From an uncultured Bacteroidales bacterium (GTDB lineage: Bacteria > Bacteroidota > Bacteroidia > Bacteroidales > UBA932), in contig CAKUYQ010000017.1 in assembly GCA_934717185.1 (NCBI GenBank), forward strand, positions 1 through 52,691: a DNA stretch of 52,691 nucleotides, read 5' to 3'. A program made the translations under genes and the position numbers. Positions within the stretch are counted from its first letter, which is position 1. Each line of letters opens with the position of its first letter. Below the pieces are notes generated by a model. It did not search any database, was not told the origin of the DNA, and was given only the letters and a program-made list of their open reading frames with translations. Shown here one piece after another: positions 1-9,256 of the stretch.

Positions 1-223
1 ACTTAAATTGACAATACAAAATATTTTGATACAATTATTTACATTATTTTTATTCCCGACAAAGTGTCAAACTTCCGAGATAGCTATTTCATTCCAATAA
101 GAAACTATTTTGGCCTTACGTAAAGTTGTTTTAAGAAGTATTTTGCAGGTATATTGTTATTTTAAAAAAGGCTTTACTAATTTTGTCTCCCACATAATTG
201 TATAAATTTTTGAATATAGATAC

Positions 224-1330
224 ATGAACAAATTAGCAAGATATATCCTTATTGCTGCTACAATCGTTGCCATAGGATTTGTAACATGGTATTTTAGCGG
301 TATAGTAATAAGCATACTTATTGCCGCTTTCCTCTCAATTATAGGGCAACCGCTAATGAAACGGATTATGAAGATGAAGATTGGCAGATTCAACATGCCG
401 CCGTCTGTTGCATCCCTACTAACGCTCGTGGCACTGCTTACCATAATAGCATTGGTTATCTGTTTTCTTGCCCCTATTGTTGGAAATGTCGTTGGAGAGA
501 TCTCCTCTATAAACTTTGACCTGCTTGCCGATAGGTTAAAAGAGCCGTTAGATGAATATAACACAATCTTGCACAACACCTTCCCTACAATGAACAAGGA
601 GATTACCATTCAGAGTATGATAATAGCAAACATAAAGCAGATAATAAACTTTTCAATGTTTACAAATGCCTTTAACTCCATTGCCTCTTTTGTTGTTAAT
701 CTGCTTGTTGACGGATTCACGGTTATTTTCGTATGTTACTTTTTCCTCCAGGACAAGAGTATATTCCCTAACATGATAATGGTCTTTGTTCCAAATAGAT
801 ATGAAGAAAACGCCAAACGTGCACTAAACAGCATTAATATTTTGCTTGTACGTTATTTTACAGGAATAAGCATTGAAACAATAATAATTACAATTCTAAA
901 TACAATTGCACTCACACTCATTGGAGGGGTAAATTTTCAATTAGCCGTAGTACTCGGTTTTTTTGCAGGAGTAATAAATGTAGTGCCATACATAGGTCCT
1001 GTCATAGGTAATGTAATAGGTTCATTTTTAGGCACTATTGCCATTTATCATAGCGGTGCAGATATAAATTTGGGGTTAACATTCATAATTTTGGTATTCT
1101 GCTTCTTTGGCGTTCACCTTATAGATGTTGCAATACTTCAGCCTTATATCTATTCAAACAGCGTAAAAGCCCACCCTCTTGAGATTTTCCTTGTTATCCT
1201 TATAGCAGGCCATATAGGTGGAATTATAGGAATGCTTATAGCCATACCCGCCTATACGGTAATAAGAGTGTTTGCCAAGGAGTTCCTTTCCAATTTTAAG
1301 ATTGTGCAGAAGCTCACCGACAAAATATAA
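224..1330 (+). CDS. AI-2E family (DUF20/PerM-like) transporter
   Basis: 368-residue polytopic inner-membrane protein. Several long hydrophobic stretches are visible: two at the N-terminus (residues about 5-45), one around 63-90, a middle block around 150-180 and a densely hydrophobic C-terminal half (about 205-350). The layout, a loop region between the first membrane block and the C-terminal bundle, and the Gly/Pro-rich segment GVINVVPYIGPVIGN, fit the AI-2E/PerM permease family (PF01594). Members export small molecules or ions, and the autoinducer-2 assignment is not general, so no substrate is proposed. The ATG at 224 begins a typical Met-Asn-Lys membrane N-terminus; no clear Shine-Dalgarno is present. 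A hairpin terminator follows directly. The 223 bases before it hold no gene that I can support. Confidence 0.85.
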   Translation: MNKLARYILIAATIVAIGFVTWYFSGIVISILIAAFLSIIGQPLMKRIMKMKIGRFNMPPSVASLLTLVALLTIIALVICFLAPIVGNVVGEISSINFDLLADRLKEPLDEYNTILHNTFPTMNKEITIQSMIIANIKQIINFSMFTNAFNSIASFVVNLLVDGFTVIFVCYFFLQDKSIFPNMIMVFVPNRYEENAKRALNSINILLVRYFTGISIETIIITILNTIALTLIGGVNFQLAVVLGFFAGVINVVPYIGPVIGNVIGSFLGTIAIYHSGADINLGLTFIILVFCFFGVHLIDVAILQPYIYSNSVKAHPLEIFLVILIAGHIGGIIGMLIAIPAYTVIRVFAKEFLSNFKIVQKLTDKI

Positions 1331-1356
1331 AAAAAGAGAGGTTCCCCTCTCTTTTT
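1331..1356. terminator. Bidirectional intrinsic terminator
   Basis: An 11-bp perfect inverted repeat (1331-1341 and 1346-1356) with a TTCC loop, having A-run and T-run flanks, lies between two convergent genes, so it can terminate both the permease gene and the TPR gene. Confidence 0.85.
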
Positions 1357-1379
1357 TTACTTATATACTTACATTTTTT

Positions 1380-2675
1380 CTATCTTGCCTGTGAAGCAAA
1401 ATCGTTGTATTTGTCATATTTGGCCTTGTACTCCTCATTCTTATCGCGGAAACGGAAGAAGATATTCTTAAGGTATTCTGCGCAAGCAACCTGAAAATCT
1501 TTATCTTGAGTGATTGAGAATGCCTTCTCAAAAGGCTCTATTGCGTTCTCAAGAGCAGTCTCCATAAGTTTTATGTACTCCTCATACTTTGCATCATCTC
1601 TCTCATCATTTGCCTTGTTCTGGTAATCAAGAGCCTCTGAATAATAGCAGTCTCCCTTTGCAAACGGTGCAAAGAAATAATTAGGATCTACGCTTAAAGA
1701 CTTGTCGTATGCCGCATAAGCCTTTGCATACTCTCCCATTTTCTTGTAGATATTACCCTCTGCATAGTACAAACTTGCATTGTTAGGCTCGTTTGACTGC
1801 GCTACTTTAATCAAATCCAAAATCTTATTAGGGTCATCATTAGACTCCTGATAGATATTGATAAGGGAAACAAGGATACTTTGGCTGGTAGGATATTTTG
1901 TAAATCCGGCAGCAAGGACATCTTTAGCCTTTAGTGTATCACCGCTTGCCTTGTAGCTCTCTGCCAATGTTGAATGAACATCGCCATTCATATCATATCC
2001 TATAGAGAGACATTTCTCAAAATAGTTTATAGCTTTACCGTTGTCTTTTGCCATGGCAGCGGTAACAGCAGTATAATATATAATAGTACTGTCTACCAAG
2101 CCAAGTATAGGATTTCCGGAAACCTTAAGAGAGTTCTCAAAGTTCTCAGATGCATTCTTGTAGTCGCCGATTGTGTAATAGTTCATGGCCTCATTAACAA
2201 ATTTGTCCTTCAATGAAGTCATGTTTGCCACAATAGCTTTTGCCTGAGACTTCTTCGCATCCTTCTCATTTGCCTTTACAAATGCATCCAAAGAGAGCAA
2301 TAGAGCGTTTTCAGCCACTACAGGTTTTGTTACGATCCATGCCTGTAGCTGGCCGGCCTCGTTATAGTAAAGTTTTTTGTCTGCATACTCATCTACATTA
2401 TAGCTGACACCGGCTATCTCCTCCTGTGTTGAGCTAAGAATCTGCTGATCCTTAAGAATCATCTTAACCTCCATCTGAGAAGCACCCTGCCAAACCCCTT
2501 TTGTAGGGATATCATAAGCATCCATATAAGCAGCACCAAGCTTAACCCATGTAGCGGGATTCTCCGCCTTTTTAGCATTCTGGGTATCAGCCAATGCCTT
2601 TTCCAAGTTTTTAGTCTGTGCGCTTGCTACAGTCGCAGAAAGCAATACTGCCAAGCCTAATAATACTTTTCTCAT
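1380..2675 (-). CDS. Secreted tetratricopeptide-repeat protein
   Basis: 431 residues. A signal peptide is clear: Met-Arg-Lys, a hydrophobic core and an Ala-Ser-Ala-Gln cleavage region near residue 20. The mature protein is rich in helical 34-residue repeats; recognisable TPR signatures are NYYTIGDYKNASENFENSL (about 165-185), the block around 210-225, and ASLYYAEGNIYKKMGEYAKAYAAYDKSLSVDPN (about 300-335, split here only for description). No catalytic motif is visible. The role is probably periplasmic protein-protein scaffolding. The start lies 25 bases after the gyrA stop on the same strand, so it is probably cotranscribed with gyrA. Such TPR proteins are common in Bacteroidota; no specific partner can be named. 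Confidence 0.8.
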   Translation of the reverse strand: MRKVLLGLAVLLSATVASAQTKNLEKALADTQNAKKAENPATWVKLGAAYMDAYDIPTKGVWQGASQMEVKMILKDQQILSSTQEEIAGVSYNVDEYADKKLYYNEAGQLQAWIVTKPVVAENALLLSLDAFVKANEKDAKKSQAKAIVANMTSLKDKFVNEAMNYYTIGDYKNASENFENSLKVSGNPILGLVDSTIIYYTAVTAAMAKDNGKAINYFEKCLSIGYDMNGDVHSTLAESYKASGDTLKAKDVLAAGFTKYPTSQSILVSLINIYQESNDDPNKILDLIKVAQSNEPNNASLYYAEGNIYKKMGEYAKAYAAYDKSLSVDPNYFFAPFAKGDCYYSEALDYQNKANDERDDAKYEEYIKLMETALENAIEPFEKAFSITQDKDFQVACAEYLKNIFFRFRDKNEEYKAKYDKYNDFASQAR

Positions 2676-2700
2676 TATCGTTAGTTTTTAATTGTAATTT

Positions 2701-5235
2701 TTACTCTTTATTATCATTGTTTACAGTTTTCTCTTCCGTGTCTGCATCAGACTGAGAATCCTGTAGCTTATCCTCAGATTTATTAACAACACATACGGCA
2801 GCTATGCTGTCTCCCTCTCTTATATTGATTAACTTAACACCCTGAGTAGCACGCCCGGCCACCCTAATATCTGAGACAGCCATCCTTATGGTGATTCCGG
2901 ATTTATTGATAATCATAAGATCCTTATCATCTGTAACATCCTTCAAAGCAATAAGTTTACCTGTTTTCTCAGTTATATTCAGTGTTTTAACACCTTTTCC
3001 ACCTCTGTTAGTAAGTCTATAATCGTCGAGTTCGGATTTTTTGCCATATCCATTTTCACTCACAACCAAAATTGTCCGTTTCTCCTCTGATTCTTTCTTA
3101 GGGTTAACACAAATCATGCCGATTACCTCGTCTGAATCCTCAATTGATATACCCCTTACACCGGCGGCCACCCTACCTATAGCTCTGGCATCCTCCTCAT
3201 TGAATCTAACGCATCGGCCATCATGTCCTGCAATCAAAATCTGCGAACTGCCATCCGTCATCATAGCCTCAAGTAGTTCATCCCCCTCCTTAATGGTTAT
3301 TGCATAAACTCCATTTGTCCTTGGCCTTGAGTATGCCTCCAATGTAGTCTTCTTTACAATGCCGCGTTTAGTGCCAAGAACTATATAATGAGAATTTATG
3401 TACTCCTCATCATTAAGGTTCTTTACATTAATGTACGCACAAACCTTATCCTCATTCTCAATATTTATAACATTCTGTATTGCACGTCCTTTAGAGGTCT
3501 TGCTTCCCTCCGGGATTTCATAGACCTTAAGCCAGAAACATTTACCGTTCCTTGTAAAGAACAGCATTGTACTGTGCATATTGGCCACATATATATGCTC
3601 AATAAAATCCTCATCTCGAGTGGTGCTGCCTTTTGTACCTATACCGCCCCTGTTCTGCAGCTTATATTCAGCCAAAGGGGTTCTCTTGATATACCCCATG
3701 TGGGATATTGTAATGACCACATCCTCATCTGCGTAAAAATCCTCAGGGTTAAAGTCATCTGCAGTCATCTCTATCTTAGTCCTTCTCTCATCACCATATT
3801 TAGCCTGAAGCTGCGCCAATTCATCCTTAATAATCTGCATCTGCAAGCCGTAATTTGCAAGAACCTCCTTAAGATATGCTATTGTCTTCATCAACTCGTC
3901 ATACTCTGCAGTGAGCTTATCCCTCTCCAAACCTGTGAGCTGCCTCAAACGCATCTCAACAATTGCAGAGGCCTGAATATCCGTAAATGCAAACCTGTCT
4001 ATCAGCCCCTGTTTTGCCTCATCCACCGTTTTAGCTGCCCTTATTATTGCTATCACTTCATCTATAAAGTCTAAAGCCTTTAGCAAACCTTCAACTATGT
4101 GAGCACGTGCCTCTGCTTTTTTAAGGTCAAACTGCGCTCTCCTTACAATTACATCGTGCCTATGTCTTACATAATACTTTATAAGTTGCTTCATATTAAG
4201 AAGACGCGGTCTTCCGTCTACAAGAGCAATATTGTTTACAGAGAAGCTTGACTGCATTGCAGTATACTTGAAAAGCATATTAAGCACAACATTTGCAACA
4301 GCACCCATCTTAAGACGGATGACAATACGCATTCCCTGTCTGTCACTCTCATCATTCACATACGATATACCATCTATCTTCTTATCCTCAACAAGCTCAG
4401 CTATCTTCTCTATAAGCTCCCGTTTGTTTACCATGTAAGGAATCTCCGTCACAACTATAGTTTCTCTTCCATTAGCCGCAACCTCAATCTCCGTCTTTGC
4501 CCTTACAACGATTCTACCTCTTCCCGTTTCAAAAGCATCCTTTATTCCCTGCAAACCCTGAATAATACCACCGGTAGGGAAATCCGGACCCTTTATATGT
4601 TGCATCAACTCGTCAACCGTAATATCGTTGTTATCTATATAGGCATATATAGCGCTGCAAACCTCTCCCAGATTATGCGGAGCCATATTTGTAGCCATAC
4701 CTACAGCAATACCGGATGCACCATTAAGCAGCAAAAGCGGTGCTTTCGCAGGCAAGACAACAGGTTCTTTAAGGGTATCATCAAAGTTGTTTACAAAATC
4801 TACAGTATCTTTCTCCAAATCTGCAAGAACCTCCTCGGAAAGAGAATTGAATCTTGCCTCCGTATAACGCATGGCAGCAGGTGAATCACCATCTATTGAG
4901 CCAAAGTTACCCTGTCCCTTTACCAACAGATACCTAAGACTCCAATCCTGAGCCATTCTTACCATAGTTTCATATATACTCGAATCTCCGTGTGGGTGAT
5001 ATTTACCCATTACATCTCCAACAATACGGGCAGACTTTCTATACTGTCCTCCGGAGGTAAGTCCCAACTCGCTCATTCCATACAACACCCTTCTCTGAAC
5101 AGGTTTCAATCCATCCCTCACGTCCGGCAAAGCCCTGGCAACAATAACAGACATAGAGTAATCTATGTACGCGCTCTTCATCTGATCCTCAATATTGATC
5201 TTCTGTATTCTGCCGTGTATCTGATCTAATTCCAT
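2701..5235 (-). CDS. gyrA: DNA gyrase subunit A
   Basis: 844 residues when started at the ATG at 5235 (MELDQIHGRIQ). An upstream in-frame extension to 5298 is unlike any GyrA and is rejected. The protein introduces negative supercoils with GyrB. The DNA cleavage tyrosine is in the motif AMRYTEAR (Tyr124 by count). The quinolone-determining stretch reads HPHGDSSIYE, with Ser85 and Glu89 at the positions of E. coli Ser83 and Asp87. The C-terminal beta-pinwheel carries GyrA-box-like segments NRGGIGTKG and NRGGKGVKT, the latter supporting gyrase rather than topoisomerase IV. The tail is acidic and lacks order. The TPR gene follows by 25 bases; clpC is divergent. Two minus-strand TAnnTTTG-type -7 candidates lie at 5283-5290 and 5296-5303. 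Confidence 0.97.
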   Translation of the reverse strand: MELDQIHGRIQKINIEDQMKSAYIDYSMSVIVARALPDVRDGLKPVQRRVLYGMSELGLTSGGQYRKSARIVGDVMGKYHPHGDSSIYETMVRMAQDWSLRYLLVKGQGNFGSIDGDSPAAMRYTEARFNSLSEEVLADLEKDTVDFVNNFDDTLKEPVVLPAKAPLLLLNGASGIAVGMATNMAPHNLGEVCSAIYAYIDNNDITVDELMQHIKGPDFPTGGIIQGLQGIKDAFETGRGRIVVRAKTEIEVAANGRETIVVTEIPYMVNKRELIEKIAELVEDKKIDGISYVNDESDRQGMRIVIRLKMGAVANVVLNMLFKYTAMQSSFSVNNIALVDGRPRLLNMKQLIKYYVRHRHDVIVRRAQFDLKKAEARAHIVEGLLKALDFIDEVIAIIRAAKTVDEAKQGLIDRFAFTDIQASAIVEMRLRQLTGLERDKLTAEYDELMKTIAYLKEVLANYGLQMQIIKDELAQLQAKYGDERRTKIEMTADDFNPEDFYADEDVVITISHMGYIKRTPLAEYKLQNRGGIGTKGSTTRDEDFIEHIYVANMHSTMLFFTRNGKCFWLKVYEIPEGSKTSKGRAIQNVINIENEDKVCAYINVKNLNDEEYINSHYIVLGTKRGIVKKTTLEAYSRPRTNGVYAITIKEGDELLEAMMTDGSSQILIAGHDGRCVRFNEEDARAIGRVAAGVRGISIEDSDEVIGMICVNPKKESEEKRTILVVSENGYGKKSELDDYRLTNRGGKGVKTLNITEKTGKLIALKDVTDDKDLMIINKSGITIRMAVSDIRVAGRATQGVKLINIREGDSIAAVCVVNKSEDKLQDSQSDADTEEKTVNNDNKE

Positions 5236-5362
5236 ATATGCAATACGTATATTATTCCAATAAAACAGGATGTGCGAACATCCAAAATTAACGTACAAAA
5301 TTACTACTTTTTTTGAATTGAAGAACTATAATTGCTATTTTAGCGCAAAAATTAGAGCACAG

Positions 5363-7852
5363 ATGCAGTTGATTTTTTCCAATGAGGTAAATGGTATACT
5401 CTCCTACTCCAAAGAGGAGGCAATGCGGCTTGGAAGTTATTTTATCAATACAGATCATATTGTCCTTGGAATATTAAGGCACAGGAATAATCGTATTGTT
5501 GAACTTATGCGCAAAGCTGGCGTTGATTTGGACGACCTTAAAGCCGACATTGAGAACGCAATAGATAACAATGAGATTATTTCATACGAAAACGAAGATA
5601 AAATAGTGCTGTCCAAGCCAAGTGAAAATGCTCTTAAAATCATGTTCTTAGAGGCAAGGGCATTAAAATCCGCCAAACCGGATTCACTACACCTTATGTT
5701 GGCCATACTCAGGACAGACAGCTCAAAAGCACAATTATTTCTTGAGGAGAGGAATATTACATACGACACCATTAAGGAGTATGCCGTGCGCAGTGCCAAT
5801 ATTAATGAAAATACAACAGACAAAAAGATGAGTAGCGATTATACAAGTGAACAGAGCGAGGACAAACAGGCAAATAACAATATAAAGCACTCTAACAGAA
5901 GCTCAACTCCCGTATTGGAGAGTTTCGGCTATGATCTCACCAAAGCAGCGGCAGACGGAAAATTAGATCCGGTTGTAGGGCGAGAAAAAGAGATAGAGAG
6001 GCTGGCTCAGATTTTAGGAAGACGAAAGAAGAATAATCCTGTGCTTATAGGAGAACCCGGAGTAGGTAAATCCGCAATAGCAGAGGCGCTTGCCATACGA
6101 ATATCACAAGGTGCCGTATCACCGGCACTGCAAAACAAGAAGCTCATCTCCTTGGATATAGGTTCTATAGTGGCCGGCACCAAATACAGAGGGCAGTTTG
6201 AGGAGAGGATGAAAGCAATAATAAACGAATTGTCGTCACACCCGGAGATCATTATATTTATAGACGAGATGCACACTCTAATAGGCGCAGGAGGTTCTGC
6301 CGGCTCTTTAGATGCCGCAAATATGTTGAAGCCTGCACTTGCAAGAGGTGAAATACAATGTATAGGAACGACCACGTTAGATGAGTATAGGCAGTTTATA
6401 GAGAAAGACGGAGCCTTGGAAAGACGCTTCCAGAAGATAATGGTGGAACCTACCAATTTTAAGGAGACTCTCTCAATTTTGGAGAGCATAAAGGGGAGAT
6501 ACGAAAAGCATCATAACGTAACATACACAGACGAAGCCCTAAAAGCCGCTATAAGGTTGAGTGAAAGATATATTACAGATAGGAATCTTCCCGACAAAGC
6601 CATAGATGTAATGGATGAGGCAGGTAGCCGTGCACATCTCAAGAACCTGAAAATTCCCAAAAAGCTCACACAGTTGGAAAGGGAGCTTGAGGTTCTCAAG
6701 GCAAACAAAAAGGAGGCGGTTGACACTCTTAACTTTGAGAAGGCTGCCATGTACAGAGATCTTGAAAAAGAGAGAACTGCCGAGATAGAAAGGTACCGGA
6801 AAAATTGGGAGGATAAACTTGCAAAAGCGCCTACAACAGTAACAGAGGAGGATATTGCCGTAGTGCTGAGCATGTCTACAAATATCCCTGTAAACAGAAT
6901 AGCACAAAGTGAGACAAACAAGCTGCTCAACATGGGGCAACGCCTAAAAGAGCTTATAATCGGGCAGGATGACGCCGTTAACAAGGTTACCAAAGCAATA
7001 CAGCGCAACCGTGCCGGATTAAAGGATCCCAACAAGCCAATTGGCACATTCCTATTTCTTGGTCCTACAGGTGTTGGAAAGACCCAATTAGCCAAAGTAT
7101 TGGCTCAGTATATGTTTGACTCTGCCGATAATCTTATAAGGATAGACATGAGCGAATATATGGAGAAATACTCTGTGAGCCGTCTCATTGGAGCGCCTCC
7201 CGGATATGTTGGATACAATGAGGGTGGGCAGCTCTCAGAGCGGGTAAGGCACAAGCCATACTCTGTTGTGCTGTTAGATGAGGTTGAAAAAGCCCATCCG
7301 GACATATTCAACCTCTTATTGCAGGTTTTGGATGAGGGAAGGCTTACAGACAGCACAGGCAAATATATAGATTTCCGCAACACAGTACTTATCCTAACAT
7401 CTAATATTGGCACAAAGGAACTTAAAGATTTTGGGAGCGGACTTGGATTTGCCACATCATCTAACAACAATGAGAATGAGGCCTCTAAAAAGATTATAGA
7501 CAAGGCACTTAAAAAGGCTTTCACACCGGAGTTCCTCAATCGATTAGACGAGCAGATAACATTTAACAAACTCACAAAAGAGGATATCGCAAAGATTATA
7601 GAGATAGAACTTAAAGGACTGTATACCAGAGTTGAAGAGGCCGGATACAAGCTAAAGATAACACCACCGGCAAAGAAATTTGTTGCAGAGGTAGGCTACG
7701 ACTCACAATATGGAGCACGTCCTTTAAAGAGGGCTATACAAAAGTATATAGAGGATCCGCTTGCGGAGAAGATTATATCGGGAAGCATAAAATCCGGAGA
7801 TATAATAACCGTTGGCCTTAACAAGGAGAGGAACTGCACGAAAATAGATTAG
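5363..7852 (+). CDS. clpC: ATP-dependent Clp protease ATP-binding subunit ClpC
   Basis: 829 residues if started at the ATG at 5363 (MQLIFSNEVNGIL), which matches the conserved Clp N-terminus; the reading frame is open upstream to 5270 but that extension overlaps gyrA's leader and looks unconserved. Order: Clp N-domain with two repeats (about 1-145), a variable linker, AAA+ module 1 with Walker A GEPGVGKSAIAE and Walker B FIDEMH, a UVR-like middle domain (NFEKAAMYRDLEKER), AAA+ module 2 with GPTGVGKTQLAK and LLDEVEKAHPD, and a C-terminal D2-small domain. The loop tripeptide LGF in SGLGFATSS fits docking to ClpP. It is an unfoldase feeding ClpP, or acts as a chaperone. Its stop overlaps by 4 bases the end of the convergent gene at 7849. 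Confidence 0.95.
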   Translation: MQLIFSNEVNGILSYSKEEAMRLGSYFINTDHIVLGILRHRNNRIVELMRKAGVDLDDLKADIENAIDNNEIISYENEDKIVLSKPSENALKIMFLEARALKSAKPDSLHLMLAILRTDSSKAQLFLEERNITYDTIKEYAVRSANINENTTDKKMSSDYTSEQSEDKQANNNIKHSNRSSTPVLESFGYDLTKAAADGKLDPVVGREKEIERLAQILGRRKKNNPVLIGEPGVGKSAIAEALAIRISQGAVSPALQNKKLISLDIGSIVAGTKYRGQFEERMKAIINELSSHPEIIIFIDEMHTLIGAGGSAGSLDAANMLKPALARGEIQCIGTTTLDEYRQFIEKDGALERRFQKIMVEPTNFKETLSILESIKGRYEKHHNVTYTDEALKAAIRLSERYITDRNLPDKAIDVMDEAGSRAHLKNLKIPKKLTQLERELEVLKANKKEAVDTLNFEKAAMYRDLEKERTAEIERYRKNWEDKLAKAPTTVTEEDIAVVLSMSTNIPVNRIAQSETNKLLNMGQRLKELIIGQDDAVNKVTKAIQRNRAGLKDPNKPIGTFLFLGPTGVGKTQLAKVLAQYMFDSADNLIRIDMSEYMEKYSVSRLIGAPPGYVGYNEGGQLSERVRHKPYSVVLLDEVEKAHPDIFNLLLQVLDEGRLTDSTGKYIDFRNTVLILTSNIGTKELKDFGSGLGFATSSNNNENEASKKIIDKALKKAFTPEFLNRLDEQITFNKLTKEDIAKIIEIELKGLYTRVEEAGYKLKITPPAKKFVAEVGYDSQYGARPLKRAIQKYIEDPLAEKIISGSIKSGDIITVGLNKERNCTKID

Positions 7853-8721
7853 ATATTGTACGGTTTGATATATTTCAAACTGCCAAGATTAAAGAAGGTG
7901 TACAGAACTACATCTTCTTTTTTTTGTCCTATTCTTAATAAAGGCACCCTTTCGTATGTATCTGCAATCACAGCAAATTCAACAGGTTGTCTTATTCCGC
8001 ACGCCAAAAAGCCAAGTTTTTTATATGTATCTCCGGTGGAAAACTCCAAATCTGCATAGCTCATTATTTCGTACGGTCTTCCTTTAATATTTTCCGCTTC
8101 CAAACAAACCCTCCTTTCAAACTCCTTAAGCAACCTGCCCATCCCGCCAACAACTCTTACTCCGGGAAGAGAAGCATAACGCACCCACTCGTATGAATCC
8201 ACCATAATGATTTTGTCATCTGTATCATTTTGCATTAGATAGTTGTCAGGAGATGATGAAACGTTGCCGTAAACATCTTTATACAGAGGATTAAGCTCCT
8301 TGGGAATATTCTGTACACGCTCACATTGAAAACAGGATTTTTTCCTTGGTAACGGCCTCGACTGCGAAAACGATGCTACTGCAACCAAACTATTATTATA
8401 TTCAAGACCAAAGTAATACTTTGCCTTAGCATTACCATAAAAATGATATTTCTCTAGAAAGTCCTTAAACTTCCAGAGAGTATCTTTATCCGGTACAAGT
8501 ATTTTACATTTTCTTGCAAAAAAAGATTCGCCATTACCACTTCGGCTGGTTATAATACCCTCAACCAAGGCACGTTGACCGGCCCATCTATCATCAAAAA
8601 GAGAAAAAGAGGAGTTATCGGGAAGCAGAACCTTTGTAATAAACGGACGAGCGGCATCCCTTTTAAACGACAGACTCCGTTCCCTTAAATAGTTATCTAT
8701 TTCCAAATGCAAATCTCTCAT
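7849..8721 (-). CDS. Conserved-looking protein of unknown function with GNAT-like C-terminal half
   Basis: 290 residues from the ATG at 8721; the frame extends two codons further only through a TTG. I do not recognise a named family. The C-terminal half (about 105-265) has the pattern of a GNAT-like module found in phage and mobile-intron proteins: a strand ending SLVAVASFSQSRP, then EWVRYASLPGVRVVGGMGRLL (split for description), then IMSYADLEF and DTYKKLGF. That pattern resembles proteins sometimes annotated Hef-like, but no nuclease motif is visible here. A Cys pair (CFQCE) at about residue 133 could bind a metal or be structural. Convergent with clpC (4-base overlap) and read away from tRNA-Lys. 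The function is unassigned. Confidence 0.5.
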   Translation of the reverse strand: MRDLHLEIDNYLRERSLSFKRDAARPFITKVLLPDNSSFSLFDDRWAGQRALVEGIITSRSGNGESFFARKCKILVPDKDTLWKFKDFLEKYHFYGNAKAKYYFGLEYNNSLVAVASFSQSRPLPRKKSCFQCERVQNIPKELNPLYKDVYGNVSSSPDNYLMQNDTDDKIIMVDSYEWVRYASLPGVRVVGGMGRLLKEFERRVCLEAENIKGRPYEIMSYADLEFSTGDTYKKLGFLACGIRQPVEFAVIADTYERVPLLRIGQKKEDVVLYTFFNLGSLKYIKPYNI

Positions 8722-8798
8722 AAACAATCTGCAAACAGCATTTACACTAAAAGATTACAACAACTAACTCCATTTGGATTCAAAAGTGGAGAATAATT

Positions 8799-8829
8799 TT
8801 TGGAAAAACAAAAAAAATATCTACCTTTG
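8799..8829 (+). promoter_or_regulatory. Bacteroidota-type promoter of tRNA-Lys
   Basis: -33 TTTG at 8799-8802, 19-base spacer, -7 TACCTTTG at 8822-8829, matching the Bacteroides consensus TTTG / TAnnTTTG. The tRNA begins 16 bases after the -7 box. This is one of the two best promoters in the window. Confidence 0.8.
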
Positions 8830-8845
8830 CAGTCCCAAACGGGAT

Positions 8846-8918
8846 GATTCGTTAGCTCAGTTGGTAGAGCACAACACTTTTAATGTTGGGGTCTTGGGTT
8901 CGAGCCCCAAACGGATCA
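8846..8918 (+). tRNA. tRNA-Lys (anticodon TTT)
   Basis: 73 bases. Acceptor GATTCGT pairs with ACGGATC (8911-8917, one G-T wobble) with discriminator A at 8918. The D-arm contains AGCTCAGTTGGTAGAGC. The anticodon stem CAACA/TGTTG closes the loop CTTTTAA, with anticodon TTT at 8879-8881. The T-arm has GGTTCGAGCC. No CCA is encoded. A hairpin terminator follows at once. Confidence 0.97.
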
Positions 8919-8978
8919 CAAGGTAGCCGAGGTTTTCTCGGCTATTTTTGTTTACTTTTGGGGCGAGAGACCAAGACC
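8899..8978 (+). repeat. Direct repeat copy 1: 3' end of tRNA-Lys plus terminator
   Basis: 80 bases starting in the T-loop of tRNA-Lys and running past its terminator. They recur almost perfectly at 9060-9139, 161 bases later. Sharing of the tRNA 3' end is the usual form of an attachment-site core, but no integrase gene is present in the window. Confidence 0.75.
8924..8949 (+). terminator. Intrinsic terminator of tRNA-Lys
   Basis: Perfect 8-bp stem TAGCCGAG/CTCGGCTA (8924-8931, 8937-8944) with a five-base loop, followed by TTTTT. An identical second copy is at 9085-9110 within the duplicated segment. Confidence 0.9.
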
Positions 8979-9059
8979 AATAACAAGCCTTTAGGCGCGA
9001 ATGGAGTGAGCTTATGCAGCACGTTAGTGCTTGCCACAAGCGCCTGTCCTCAGGCGCAG

Positions 9060-9139
9060 TTCGAGCCCCAAACGGATCACAAGGTAGCCGAGGTTTTCTC
9101 GGCTATTTTTGTTTACTTTTGGGGCGAGAAGCCAAGACC
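9060..9139 (+). repeat. Direct repeat copy 2: displaced tRNA-Lys 3' end plus terminator
   Basis: Second copy of 8899-8978, with one or two mismatches near the end. It carries the T-loop and 3' acceptor strand of the tRNA without the rest of the gene. The 81 bases between copies (8979-9059) contain no gene; a short inverted repeat of AGGCGC/GCGCCT type is visible. The bases from 9140 to 9256 hold only the promoter region of the next gene. Confidence 0.75.
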
Positions 9140-9229
9140 TATTGTGTTGCGTTAGCAACTGCCCCACATCTATTGAACAAAAAAATACCTATTTTATTCA
9201 ATACAGTATTCTGATTGAATAAAATTCGC

Positions 9230-9237
9230 TATATTTG
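9230..9237 (+). promoter_or_regulatory. Candidate -7 box for the AAA ATPase gene
   Basis: TATATTTG, a match to TAnnTTTG, 19 bases before the ATG at 9257. A -33 TTTG at the expected distance is not seen, so the call is tentative. Confidence 0.4.
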
Positions 9238-9256
9238 CAGTCTAAAATAGATCGCA

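Noticed and set aside
5236..5298. 21-codon N-terminal extension of gyrA
   Set aside because: The extra residues are not gyrase-like, and the conserved start MELDQIHGRI lies at 5235.
8883..9214. Overlapping ORFs over the tRNA-Lys duplication
   Set aside because: They translate tRNA, terminator and repeat sequence; no gene-like properties.
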